Source: Nitrospira sp. (GTDB lineage: Bacteria > Nitrospirota > Nitrospiria > Nitrospirales > Nitrospiraceae). From it: DNA of 40,025 nt. The notes below the pieces were generated by a model that saw nothing but the letters and a program-made list of their open reading frames with translations, was not told the origin of the DNA and ran no database searches. The DNA is taken from NCBI GenBank assembly GCA_005116885.1, contig SWDP01000007.1, positions 105,921-145,945 on the forward strand, given 5' to 3'. This document shows, piece after piece, positions 29,727-37,121 of the stretch. A program made the position numbers and the translations under genes. The stretch's first letter is position 1; each line of letters begins with the position of its first letter.

Positions 29727-30640
29727 AAACAGTCCTCCTTGGATACCCGTTGGGCAGCTCGCAACTTGGCACTGCGGGATCGAGGATTCCGGCCCGATTC
29801 CTCCCTGCTGGGAACCTGCGGCTTCTTGGTGAGAACCACCAGCGTAGGATCGTCCGTGCTGGAAAGCGTCCGTAACGTGTGTTTCACAATTCGATCTTCG
29901 AGCGAATGGAAAGAAATGACGCAGAGGCAGCCGCCGGGAGACAGTACATCCACGGCGTCACGCAACGCCGGCTCGAGACAGTCGAGTTCTTGATTCACGG
30001 CAATGCGAAGGGCTTGAAACGTGCGGGTGGCACAGTGGAGGCGACCATGCCGATAATTCGCTGGAACAGCCCCTTCAATCACTGAGACAAGCTCTTTCGT
30101 CGTCGCTAACGGATGACGTTGGCGCGCGCAGACAATGGCACGCGCAATTCGTCGAGAAAACCGTTCTTCCCCGAACTGAAAAATTGTGTCGGCCAACTGC
30201 GCTTCCGGCCAACGATTGACCAGTTCAGCGGCGGTCCCACCCATTGATTGATCCATACGCATGTCCAACGGACCGTCCTCTTGAAAGCTAAAACCTCGAG
30301 CAGGCTCCTCTAACTGGGGGGACGAGACCCCAAGATCAAACAGAATTCCATCAACCTGGCTAATACCACTCAAAGTTAGGTGCTGCTTCAGATCCACGAA
30401 ATGACCATGAAAAAGAAGAACGCGACCACCAAACCGTGCAAGCTTTTCTCGACTGGCTGCAATTGCCACCTCATCACGGTCAAATCCTATAAGCCTGCTA
30501 TTGGAATCACTTGCCTCAAGGATTTTCTCAGCATGCCCACTGTATCCCACCGTACAATCAAGATAGGTTCGATTAGTCCCTCGAACAAGCAATAAGAGGA
30601 CCTCTTCTGACATGACTGGAATATGTCGCGATACCTCCAT
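29723..30640 (-). CDS. rsmH: 16S rRNA (cytosine-1402-N4)-methyltransferase
   Basis: Methylates C1402 in the ribosomal P site. The start HIPVMSEEVLLLL, the SAM-binding LDCTVGYSGHAEKIL (GYSGH replaces the commoner GGGGH), DGILFDLGVSSPQLEEPARGFSF and DMRMD are family landmarks. 305 residues. It is the first gene of the dcw run. The usual preceding gene, mraZ, is absent, and a strong promoter with TGGG repeats stands directly upstream. Confidence 0.96.
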   Translation of the reverse strand: MEVSRHIPVMSEEVLLLLVRGTNRTYLDCTVGYSGHAEKILEASDSNSRLIGFDRDEVAIAASREKLARFGGRVLLFHGHFVDLKQHLTLSGISQVDGILFDLGVSSPQLEEPARGFSFQEDGPLDMRMDQSMGGTAAELVNRWPEAQLADTIFQFGEERFSRRIARAIVCARQRHPLATTKELVSVIEGAVPANYRHGRLHCATRTFQALRIAVNQELDCLEPALRDAVDVLSPGGCLCVISFHSLEDRIVKHTLRTLSSTDDPTLVVLTKKPQVPSREESGRNPRSRSAKLRAAQRVSKEDCL

Positions 30641-30662
30641 TAATTATTCTTTACCAGACCTC

Positions 30663-30714
30663 CCCACTTTTTCCCACTAAAATAGGAGTATACACCCACT
30701 CAAAGACTTGTCAA
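30663..30714 (-). promoter_or_regulatory. dcw promoter with MraZ-type TGGG repeats
   Basis: On the minus strand a perfect TTGACA (30709-30714) is 16 bases from TATACT (30687-30692), aimed at rsmH. TGGG occurs three times: at 30695-30698 between the -35 and -10 elements, and at 30673-30676 and 30663-30666 just downstream, the last two exactly 10 bases apart. Known MraZ operators are TGGGN units separated by 5 bases, the same 10-base period. Two units fit that phase and one does not. Confidence 0.65.
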
Positions 30715-31120
30715 TAGAAAATTCATGTACTTATGAAGCGTGGAGGCTCTCGGTTTTACCTAAAACTTAAGTAAAAGAAAGAGAGGGCGATGCGGGGATA
30801 AGTGGACACATGGGGATGAGGATATCTCGACTTTACTCTCTTTCAATTCATACGGAGAGACCAGGTTCAGCATTGACTGAGGGTAATCGCCCCCACGATG
30901 GTCAAAAAACAGACCGAGCGACCACCCAACACTCACGGTTCACTCTCCTGAGACATGGGGAGCAACACGACACCCCTTCTCGACCAACATCATTGAGCCG
31001 TCGCATCAAGAATAATCGCCATCTGGATATCTTTAATTTTAGATGGAATTAGACAAGCCCTTGGCTTAACTCCTGGATCGATCAGTCGATGTGTCAGACA
31101 CACGAAGTTGGCGAGTTTCA
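30715..31120. other. Long intergenic region without a recognised gene
   Basis: About 400 bases between the dcw promoter and the next gene, locally AT-rich. The open frames here are short, lack ribosome sites and do not resemble known proteins. I see no convincing RNA gene or terminator. Confidence 0.5.
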
Positions 31121-31148
31121 TTGACAAGAATTCAAGTCGGGATAAAAA
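31121..31148 (+). promoter_or_regulatory. Candidate promoter of the repeat-protein gene
   Basis: A perfect TTGACA at 31121-31126 is followed after 16 bases by TAAAAA (31143-31148), a partial -10. Transcription would begin near 31155, right at the ATG at 31156, so the message could be leaderless. No Shine-Dalgarno sequence is visible. Confidence 0.45.
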
Positions 31149-31155
31149 TGGTTTT

Positions 31156-32211
31156 ATGCGCTCGCTCACAACAACCAAAGCTCTCTGCCTAATCGCCTTC
31201 ATGGGGGGAACCGCCTTCACACTCGGCGAGATCTCCGACACCACGGCGACAGCGGCATCGCCACTCTATTGGTGCCCGGATCGAAAAGCCGATCAACAAT
31301 ACTCTTCCACCACAGGGCCGGGATGTGTGTCGCTTGCTGAGAAGAAATCGCCTCAGACAGCAGAACAAGAAGGGGAACTATCTCTTAGCGACAAATCACC
31401 ACGGGATTTCAAGATCGAGAATCTACAAGGTGACGTCTCGACATTCCTGAACACGTATCGCCAATTTCTCGATTGCTGCAAGACCGACCTTTCAGAACTT
31501 CAGCAGGTCGAAGAGATGGGAGACGAGGTCGGGGATTTGCTCATGTCCACTCAGGCTAATCTCTCGAATCATTCAATAGCCTCACGCGGCATCATGCTCC
31601 GCGAAATGATCACGGCAGTCGCAAAGGCCCGCGCTGATCTGAAAAAACTTCGCGCCACACTCCTACGCATCAACACCTCAACCAATACCCGCGATGCAGG
31701 AGACTTCGAATCCTCCGGTCGGGAAGCCCACGCGATTCGTGAAATGGAAGAATCGATCGAGAGAGACATCCGTGCGCCGAAGCTGTCGATAGGGCCAAAA
31801 ACAGGCGCCAGCATCGGTACCGCACCATCAGCTGGGACGAGCATCGGGAAAACCCCGAAGACCGGCGATGCGATCGGTGGCCGAGGCGTGACTGGCCAAG
31901 ATGCCGGAGCCTCTTCACGGAACAGCCACGACATTGGCTCATCCGGTCCAACCGGCTTTGCTATCGGAGGAACCGGTCGCGCCGGACCTTCGATTGGAGA
32001 ATCGAGACTCAACAGCGAGGAGTCCTCGTCGGTCGGGTCATCGCTGCAGCGTTCCACCGTAGAATCTAGCCTGTCCGATTCGACAGTGGGCTCAAGTTTT
32101 GGCGGCTCGAGCGTGGGCTCAAGCCTCGGAGAGTCAGGTGTTGGCTCTTCGTTCGGATCATCTTCCGTCGGTTCAACCATTCAAGAACGCAGCATCGCCC
32201 CTCAGCAATAA
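31156..32211 (+). CDS. Exported Ser/Gly-rich protein with two families of short repeats
   Basis: About 351 residues, function unknown. A signal peptide (basic start, hydrophobic KALCLIAFMGGTAF, then a polar Thr/Ala region) is followed by a short segment with Cys in YWCPD and PGCVS. Next comes a helical region with a Cys pair (LDCCKTDLSELQQVEEMGDEV) that may form a coiled coil. The last 145 residues are repeats: a decapeptide with an xIG core spaced 10 residues apart, then six nonapeptides of the form V(G/E)SS(L/F)xxSx. Repeats with this periodicity may form a beta-solenoid. The ATG at 31156 fits the signal peptide better than an in-frame TTG at 31108. It converges on the lipoprotein gene 6 bases away. 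Confidence 0.75.
   Translation: MRSLTTTKALCLIAFMGGTAFTLGEISDTTATAASPLYWCPDRKADQQYSSTTGPGCVSLAEKKSPQTAEQEGELSLSDKSPRDFKIENLQGDVSTFLNTYRQFLDCCKTDLSELQQVEEMGDEVGDLLMSTQANLSNHSIASRGIMLREMITAVAKARADLKKLRATLLRINTSTNTRDAGDFESSGREAHAIREMEESIERDIRAPKLSIGPKTGASIGTAPSAGTSIGKTPKTGDAIGGRGVTGQDAGASSRNSHDIGSSGPTGFAIGGTGRAGPSIGESRLNSEESSSVGSSLQRSTVESSLSDSTVGSSFGGSSVGSSLGESGVGSSFGSSSVGSTIQERSIAPQQ
31786..32007 (+). repeat. Decapeptide-encoding repeats (xIG core)
   Basis: Codons for SIG, AIG, DAG or DIG recur every 30 bases, seven times after a first 8-residue spacing, with Gly or Pro also recurring mid-unit. DNA copies have diverged while the protein period is kept, which suggests selection on structure. Confidence 0.7.
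32032..32193 (+). repeat. Six tandem 27-base (nonapeptide) repeats
   Basis: Six consecutive units starting with Val: VGSSLQRST, VESSLSDST, VGSSFGGSS, VGSSLGESG, VGSSFGSSS, VGSTIQERS. No insertions break the 27-base period. Confidence 0.85.
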
Positions 32212-32217
32212 TCTCCT

Positions 32218-33237
32218 TTACTGGCCTGACAACGCAGTCGGCACCGATTCCCATTTCTCTCCCCGATTGTGACTTCGATACAAGCCACTCCCATTTGTAC
32301 CTGCGTAAAACACGTCCGGATCGATTAGACTCTGCACGAGCGATCGAATATTCTGTGTCGCAAGACCCGTATTCAGCGTGACCCACGTCGCCCCACCATC
32401 TTCGCTCCGATGGATGCCTTCCCGGCCACCCAGATAAATAACGCCCTGTTTCGTACGGTCCAGAATCATCGAAAATAACATCTGATCTTGAAGCGACTGT
32501 CCAATCCTCACCCAGGCCTTCCCGCCATCCATGGTCTTATAGAGTCCTGTTAACGTGGAGGCGTACACCGTCTCCGGCTCAAACGGATCGACCAGCACCG
32601 ACGTTACGCTGAGCGCCCTCGACGACTTAATGATGTCTGGCGACACAAGGCCGTTGTTCACCTTTTCCCAATGGCCCGCTTCGTCGATCGTCTTATACAC
32701 TCCGCCACTCGTGCCTGCGTATAAGATCGACGGTCTCGTCGGATCCATCCCCAGCGTCACCACCATCAGCACTTCCTTCATCCCTTCCATTTTCTTCACC
32801 CAATGTTCCCCGCCGTCTTTTGTCTCGGATACACCCATCGTCGTGGCGAGATAGATATGATTGCTGTCCGTTGGATCGAAGACGAATTGATTGACCACCG
32901 AGGAAATCGTGGCATCGTCTAACCCCGAACGCATCGAAGCCCAGCGTTGCCCACCATCATGACTTTTATAGACCGCATCGCCCTTCGTCCCCGCATAGAC
33001 CGTCGCGGGATAGGCCGGATCGACTGCCATTGCAATCACCCGCGAATGGCTCATTCCTTTCGACAGATTCGTCCAGGTCTGCCCGCCATCGCGTGTCTTA
33101 TAGATATAGTCGTTCGTCGCAACGTAGATGATGTCAGGATTCTTCGGGTTGAGCTGAATGACCACGATGGGATCGCCGCGATCGCAGCCGACTAGAGAGA
33201 CGGCGAGAAGAAACAGAAGGGCAAGAACGCGTGTCAT
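32218..33237 (-). CDS. Lipoprotein with BNR/Ycf48-type beta-propeller repeats
   Basis: The ATG at 33237 starts a lipoprotein signal, MTRVLALLFLLAVSLVGC, with Cys in the lipobox LVGC; the frame also allows ATG 33282. The mature part has about six repeats containing (S/T)xDGGxxW (TRDGGQTW, SHDGGQRW, TKDGGEHW, TMDGGKAW, SEDGGATW) and VYAGT strands. These are the Asp-box motifs of Ycf48/HCF136 and sialidase-like propellers. It is probably periplasmic and membrane-anchored. Ycf48 proteins help assemble photosystem II, but here the function is unknown; a scaffold or binding role is likely. Confidence 0.85.
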   Translation of the reverse strand: MTRVLALLFLLAVSLVGCDRGDPIVVIQLNPKNPDIIYVATNDYIYKTRDGGQTWTNLSKGMSHSRVIAMAVDPAYPATVYAGTKGDAVYKSHDGGQRWASMRSGLDDATISSVVNQFVFDPTDSNHIYLATTMGVSETKDGGEHWVKKMEGMKEVLMVVTLGMDPTRPSILYAGTSGGVYKTIDEAGHWEKVNNGLVSPDIIKSSRALSVTSVLVDPFEPETVYASTLTGLYKTMDGGKAWVRIGQSLQDQMLFSMILDRTKQGVIYLGGREGIHRSEDGGATWVTLNTGLATQNIRSLVQSLIDPDVFYAGTNGSGLYRSHNRGEKWESVPTALSGQ

Positions 33238-33302
33238 GCGTTGAATGCTGCGGAATCTATCCAGGATGCTCAAACAGGTCATCCAACAAGGCCGCAGGGA
33301 GA

Positions 33303-33347
33303 ATCGAACACCGAGGCGTGCTGCCGCTGCACGTTGAGGTGTTCGAT
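33303..33347. promoter_or_regulatory. Nested hairpin between yajQ and the lipoprotein gene
   Basis: ATCGAACACC (33303-33312) pairs perfectly with GGTGTTCGAT (33338-33347), and inside it CGTGC (33316-33320) pairs with GCACG (33328-33332). It lies past the yajQ stop on the minus strand. No T-run follows, so it may be a weak terminator, an RNA-processing site or a protein target. Confidence 0.5.
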
Positions 33348-33388
33348 CGACTGAGAACGCAGTTGGGGACCTGTTTCAGCATCCTGCT

Positions 33389-33886
33389 TTAGCGGTAGTT
33401 GGTGAATTGCAAATCAATCCCAAAATCTTTGCTCCTGAGAAATGCCATGGCCGCTTGGAGATCATCCTTGCTCTTGCTCAGCACGCGCACTTGCTCACCT
33501 TGAATCTGCGCTTGCACTTTCAATTTCGACTCCTTAATAGCCTTTGTCACCTCTTTCGCCTTGTCCGCCGCGATGCCGCTTTGAATCTTCGCCACCTGTC
33601 GCACCGTCCCACTCAGCGCCGGCTCCACAGTCCCATAATCGAACGCCTTCAACGAGACCCCGCGCTTCACACACTTGGTCTTAATAATATCGTTCACCGC
33701 ATTGAGCTTATACTCATCGTCTGAGACCACAACCAACTCCTTTTCCTTCTCCTTCAACGTAATCTCCGTCTTCGAGTCCTTGAAGTCGAAGCGCTGCTTG
33801 ACCTCTTTCGTCGCCTGATCGACGACATTCTTCATCTCCTGCATGTCCACTTCCGAGACCACATCGAACGAAAATTGCTCAGCCAC
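33389..33886 (-). CDS. yajQ: YajQ-family nucleotide-binding protein
   Basis: A small cytoplasmic protein of the DUF520/YajQ family; some members bind cyclic di-GMP and nucleic acid. The family shape is complete in 165 residues: FSFDVVSEVDMQEMKNVVDQA at the start, VKRGVSLKAFDYG mid-protein, and a C-terminal LRSKDFGIDLQFTNYR. The start is GTG at 33886, with AGGAGG 6 bases ahead. Confidence 0.95.
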   Translation of the reverse strand: MAEQFSFDVVSEVDMQEMKNVVDQATKEVKQRFDFKDSKTEITLKEKEKELVVVSDDEYKLNAVNDIIKTKCVKRGVSLKAFDYGTVEPALSGTVRQVAKIQSGIAADKAKEVTKAIKESKLKVQAQIQGEQVRVLSKSKDDLQAAMAFLRSKDFGIDLQFTNYR

Positions 33887-33975
33887 GATCCCCTCCTCTC
33901 ATCACTCCAACCATTTAATTTTCAATAGGAAACTCTTTAATCCCTCTCTAAGGGAGCGGCCGAGGCTGCCCTTTA

Positions 33976-34210
33976 CTGCGCGCATCGAACGAGCACCATC
34001 AATCTAATTGATCTTTCCAAGCTTGCTCGCTCTCTCTCAGGGATGGGGGCTGATTGATCTTCCACTGCGCGCGTCCAACGAGGGCCTTCTGAGGCCGCGC
34101 GTTGCGCGAGCACAGAAGATTATCAGGCTCCATCCCTCCTTTGTTCTGCGAGCAAGAAGAACGGTCTGCCTGCTCCCTTGCATCCTTCTGCCACCGCGCG
34201 TTGCGCGGGC
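33976..34210. repeat. Cluster of GC-rich dispersed intergenic repeats
   Basis: Four related units: 33976-33996 and 34065-34086 share CTGCGCGC(A/G)TC(G/C)AACGAG, while 34095-34113 and 34194-34210 share CCGCGCGTTGCGCG(A/G)GC. Units two and three face each other across GGCCTTCTGAGGCC, which can form a hairpin. The region from the yajQ start to the higA remnant (33887-34266) holds no real gene. An 81-codon minus-strand frame over these units appears to be produced by the repeats. I associate such units with Nitrospira genomes, but cannot verify that here. Confidence 0.6.
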
Positions 34211-34266
34211 CAAGCGCGTAGAAGGAACCTCCGCGACGTTCCACCGTATCCGTCTCGAAACGCCTG

Positions 34267-34491
34267 CTAGGCCGCTGTGAGCCGGACCTTTCCGACCTTG
34301 CCGAGTTTCACATGCTGCTTGGTTTGCCAGAGATCGTAGTTGGACTGCATGGCAAGCCAACTCTCCGGAGAACGGCCAAGCGCCTTGGAAAGACGTAGCG
34401 CCATTTCAGGGCTGATACGGCTCGTACCCGTAAGAATGCGATTCAGCGTTGAAGCAGCCACACCGAGCTTCTGATCCAGTTCGCGTTGCAC
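34267..34491 (-). pseudogene. higA: HigA-type antitoxin, 5'-truncated
   Basis: 74 codons matching the helix-turn-helix and C-terminal part of HigA/VapI antitoxins: KLGVAASTLNRILTGTSRISPEMALRLSKALGRSPESWLAMQ, then YDLWQTK. Family members are about 95-105 residues and begin with an N-terminal helix that is missing here. The frame opens at a GTG (34489-34491) immediately beside the palindrome at 34496-34508, so the gene looks cut there. No HigB toxin is present. It could still fold as a short regulator, but lacks a ribosome site. Confidence 0.75.
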
Positions 34492-34493
34492 TT

Positions 34494-34510
34494 AAGGGGT
34501 CCGACCTCTT
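34494..34510. repeat. GGGGTC-N-GACCYC palindrome, copy 1
   Basis: AAGGGGTC-C-GACCTCTT. It abuts the truncated 5' end of the higA remnant. One base of the right arm departs from a perfect palindrome. Confidence 0.75.
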
Positions 34511-34629
34511 TTATTTCTCTCCAATCCAGCGTAGAGGAAACTACCCTACAACCATTGGTTACGCTTCGCCGGATGAAATACGTCCCACTGGAGCGGGTAT
34601 TCCTATATGCGGACCACAAGGACGTCTGT

Positions 34630-36060
34630 CTAACTCCGGTCCTTATTTTTCGTCATCGGCTTATTCTTGTCATCTTCCTTGTCTTCATCCTCCTCCTCTT
34701 CTGGACCGGACATATCGCCCCCTTGAAAGCGCGGTGTTTCTTTCAATCGTACTCCAATGCCATGCGCGTCCGCGCGCTCAATACGATCAGCATCAATGTT
34801 GTGGATAGGAATGACGCTGTTCAACTTACCGCTTCTCCCATTCTTAGTCACTTGGATGACGCCGAGTCCAGGCGTGCTGCCTGTAGAAAGATGCGGATCC
34901 CCGCTGAGCGGGTTCGGACCACGGAGGGAGACAAAGATACGATTCCCGGAAGGAGACCGACCAGCAAGATCTGGAGCCAATCCTGCGGGACCACCTTTGT
35001 TCAAATCGATCGTACTAATGTTCGCGCCTGTGCGTGTATTGAGGACCTCCGCGACGTTCTGTTCGCGATCAAACACCCAGACAAAGCGTTCGTGTTTCGT
35101 TACCACCAACCCGTGAGAATCCCGCTCTGCGCCATCGTCTGAGTACAAGAGAGCAGGTGTCGGAGTATTGGGGAAGTTCGCCGCACTGTAGCCTGAGAGA
35201 GGGAAAGCATAAACATCGAACCTAAACGGATCGAGTACCGAGCCACCGCCTGAATTCACATACATAACCCCAGCAGCTTGGGCGCCAGCAAACCCAGCGC
35301 CGCGCACCGTGTTGCGATCGTACTCGGCAATAATCTGCATCGGCGTGGCCTTGGGATTAACCACGAACAATCCTCCGCCACGCAAGGTGATGAATCCCAG
35401 CGTGCTGCTCGCATCTACCACCGCGACAATCGGCGCGTTGTCGGGCCTCCGTTCAGCATCCTGACAAGCAAATCCATTGGGAGCTGTACAGGTCGCCAGA
35501 TTAATCGTCGCCAGAGTATCCAGAGTAAACGTGTTGGTGGCAAAGTTGGCGTTGATACGTTCGAGCAATTTTCCATTCTGGTTTGATACGAGAATGTACG
35601 AATCATCTGGAGCGGGAGTCGCCGCGTGCGCTTGACGAGCGCCACCGGCGCCGGCTGACATGCGAAGGCACGCCACGGGTGCGCGAGTTTTGGCATTGAA
35701 AATCACGACATGGCCACTAGCGACAAAGGATAAGATCGCATGGCTATGAGTCGAGTTAAAAAAGACCATATGTGGACGGACGGGATTGGCTCCGGTGCTA
35801 TCCAAGCATAAAGTCGAGGTTGCTCCGGAGAGGTCAAGAACGTCGGTGGGAGTTGCTGACGAAGCTGCCTTCCCATCGAGGTCATCGCCATCGTAAATAT
35901 GAATCGTTCCGCCGAAGGTCTTGCCATTTGAGTTTGATTGATCCACTAGCCAGACCTCGAAGTCTTCAGCAAAAGCGGACGAGGCCAGTCCCATACCAAC
36001 GGCCAGAAAAGTCGCACTCACAAATAGGGATACAACAGTACGTGGTAGAAACATGAACAT
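34630..36060 (-). CDS. Secreted beta-propeller protein with acidic/basic tail
   Basis: 476 residues, function unknown. The ATG at 36060 has AAGGAGGAGAAC directly ahead and begins a clear signal peptide ending ASSAFA, so export to the periplasm or outside is expected. The mature part has repeated strands typical of YncE/lactonase-like propellers (GHVVIFNAKTRAPVACLRM, SYILVSNQNGKLLERI, RFVWVFDREQNVAEVLNTRTG, NRIFVSLRGPNP). Four Cys may form disulfides. The last 30 residues are a run of Glu/Asp then Lys-rich. It stands alone between two palindrome copies (34494 and 36602), so it may be a mobile or captured block. Confidence 0.8.
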   Translation of the reverse strand: MFMFLPRTVVSLFVSATFLAVGMGLASSAFAEDFEVWLVDQSNSNGKTFGGTIHIYDGDDLDGKAASSATPTDVLDLSGATSTLCLDSTGANPVRPHMVFFNSTHSHAILSFVASGHVVIFNAKTRAPVACLRMSAGAGGARQAHAATPAPDDSYILVSNQNGKLLERINANFATNTFTLDTLATINLATCTAPNGFACQDAERRPDNAPIVAVVDASSTLGFITLRGGGLFVVNPKATPMQIIAEYDRNTVRGAGFAGAQAAGVMYVNSGGGSVLDPFRFDVYAFPLSGYSAANFPNTPTPALLYSDDGAERDSHGLVVTKHERFVWVFDREQNVAEVLNTRTGANISTIDLNKGGPAGLAPDLAGRSPSGNRIFVSLRGPNPLSGDPHLSTGSTPGLGVIQVTKNGRSGKLNSVIPIHNIDADRIERADAHGIGVRLKETPRFQGGDMSGPEEEEDEDKEDDKNKPMTKNKDRS

Positions 36061-36440
36061 GTTCTCCTCCTTAATCCATTGATAAAAGCGGGAATCGGGA
36101 ACGGGTCGGTTTCTTGAACGTCCAGCAGCAATTCTTTGCGTAATCGCCGGGGGTGAACGCACCTGCATGGATGGAAGGCTCTTATGGGCGAGACCATCGG
36201 GCATCACCTCCTCTAACTCTGAACCTTGGGCGCCCGACAATAATTAGGCAGATCCGCATAAGCTACGGTCATTCGATTTCCAATCCCACCCTCCATCAGT
36301 TACTGGCCATGTTGCCATTTATCACGATATCGTATGCGGATTGGCATAACATACCCTCCCTGGAGGGGTCCATAACCCGTCCAGCGGACTATGAATGCAC
36401 GCCGGTCCACGGTTGAGGGGTAGCCTGGTCGATCCTCAAG
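36061..36440. other. Intergenic stretch upstream of the propeller gene
   Basis: About 380 bases with the ribosome site of the downstream gene, a degraded repeat at 36232-36268 and a small palindrome CCCTCC-CT-GGAGGG (near 36353-36366). No gene or clear promoter is recognised. Confidence 0.45.
36232..36268. repeat. Copy of the element at 39943-39979
   Basis: About 37 bases align with 39943-39979; both contain GATCCGCATAAG followed by ACGG, preceded by a degraded or intact GCCTAACAAT. The copy at 39943 looks like an attC end, so this may be a decayed cassette boundary. Confidence 0.5.
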
Positions 36441-36591
36441 TGCGCGTGCCAAGTGCGTAAAAGGACCCTCGAGACGGTTCACCGGATCTGCATCGAAACG
36501 CTTGCTATGCCGCTGTGAGCCGGACTTTTCCGACCTCGCCAAGTTTTACATGCTGCTTGGCTTGCCAGAGATCGTGGGTGGACTGCATGGC
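36441..36591. repeat. Diverged duplicate of 34204-34353
   Basis: About 150 bases align base by base with 34204-34353, covering the GC-rich repeat edge, the intergenic spacer and the 3' end of the HigA frame. Similarity stops about 12 bases before the palindrome at 36602. Confidence 0.75.
36505..36591 (-). pseudogene. Second HigA-type antitoxin remnant (3' end only)
   Basis: 28 codons plus stop: AMQSTHDLWQAKQHVKLGEVGKVRLTAA, nearly the same as the end of the remnant at 34267. Everything upstream in the gene is gone and the palindrome lies 11 bases away. It cannot be functional. Confidence 0.75.
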
Positions 36592-36601
36592 GGAGTCAAA
36601 G

Positions 36602-36620
36602 TAAGGGGTCTGACCCCTTA
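36602..36620. repeat. GGGGTC-N-GACCCC palindrome, copy 2 (perfect)
   Basis: TAAGGGGTCTGACCCCTTA, a perfect 19-base palindrome. The higA remnant ends on one side, and the lipoprotein frame ends inside it on the other. Confidence 0.85.
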
Positions 36621-36761
36621 TCGTTGTCCTGAAGCCATACGATCGCATACTGGCGCCTGTGGTAAAGGAGTCAGAATGATCGTAGTGCTGGCGCATCCCG
36701 CTAGGAACGCACCGTAGATGGCAGCGACTAAACCGTGAACGAGCGGCACCGAAGTAGGCAT
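36618..36761 (-). pseudogene. Small lipoprotein gene, 3'-truncated
   Basis: 47 codons: a short signal with lipobox FLAGC, then ASTTIILTPLPQAPVCD, then RMASGQR and a TAA formed by the palindrome at 36602-36620. The start resembles small lipoproteins that I recall from integron cassettes, but I cannot check this. The ATG lies 5 bases after GTTAGAC (36767-36773), the core sequence of integron attC sites, as expected for the first ORF codon of a cassette. Confidence 0.55.
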
Positions 36762-36766
36762 GTGAC

Positions 36767-36799
36767 GTCTAACGGCCCCGCGGATGACGATCTTCGGGG
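36767..36799 (-). mobile_element. Possible degenerate attC site after parE
   Basis: On the minus strand a hairpin GGCCCCG...CGGGGCC is followed by GTTAGAC, the usual right-hand core of an attC. The expected left core (like GTCTAAC) is not found, so this would be a shortened site. Confidence 0.4.
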
Positions 36800-36801
36800 C
36801 C

Positions 36802-37121
36802 TCACTCCGGCAGTTTCTTGCTCCGGGTGGAAAGCCTGCCTGGCCGAAGCAGGCGCTCGCTGCGCATGACGTACAGAATGAACAGGCGGGTGCCTTCTGG
36901 CCGATAGAAAATACGGCAGGGAGGTTCGACAATCTGTCTGTAGCGCCAGCCCTCCAGCTCCGGTGGCTTTGAACCGCTCCTGGGGTGATCGGCCAATTGC
37001 CCCACATGGCGAAATACTTTCTGTACAAGGCGCATTGCCGATTCTGGATTGTCCAACGCGATGTGTCGGCGATGGCATCCAGGTCGTTCAGCGCCGGTTC
37101 CGTCCAGATTACTTCAGCCAT
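36802..37121 (-). pseudogene. ParE/RelE-family toxin, frameshifted
   Basis: The frame from ATG 37121 gives MAEVIWTEPALNDLDAIAD. The rest of the toxin (LDNPESAMRLVQKVFRHVGQLADHP through FILYVMRSERLL) lies in the next frame from about 37060 to 36802. One base is missing between 37064 and 37065: restoring a T would make GAC-TAC-ATC-GCG-TTG-GAC and join them into a normal 106-residue toxin. Members of this fold either cleave ribosome-bound mRNA or poison gyrase. It overlaps its antitoxin by 13 bases. A sequencing error would look the same. Confidence 0.85.

Noticed and set aside
30810-31052. 80-codon plus-strand ORF between rsmH and the repeat-protein gene
   Set aside because: No ribosome site or family resemblance, and composition unlike the neighbouring genes.
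33976-34210. CRISPR array
   Set aside because: The units are unequal, irregularly spaced and in two subtypes; there are no spacers of constant length and no cas genes.
33999-34244. 81-codon minus-strand ORF
   Set aside because: Its codons come from the GC-rich dispersed repeats; peptide units RNARW/RNARP simply repeat the DNA, and there is no ribosome site.
36153-36416. 87-codon plus-strand ORF
   Set aside because: No ribosome site or recognisable protein features; it crosses the decayed repeat at 36232.
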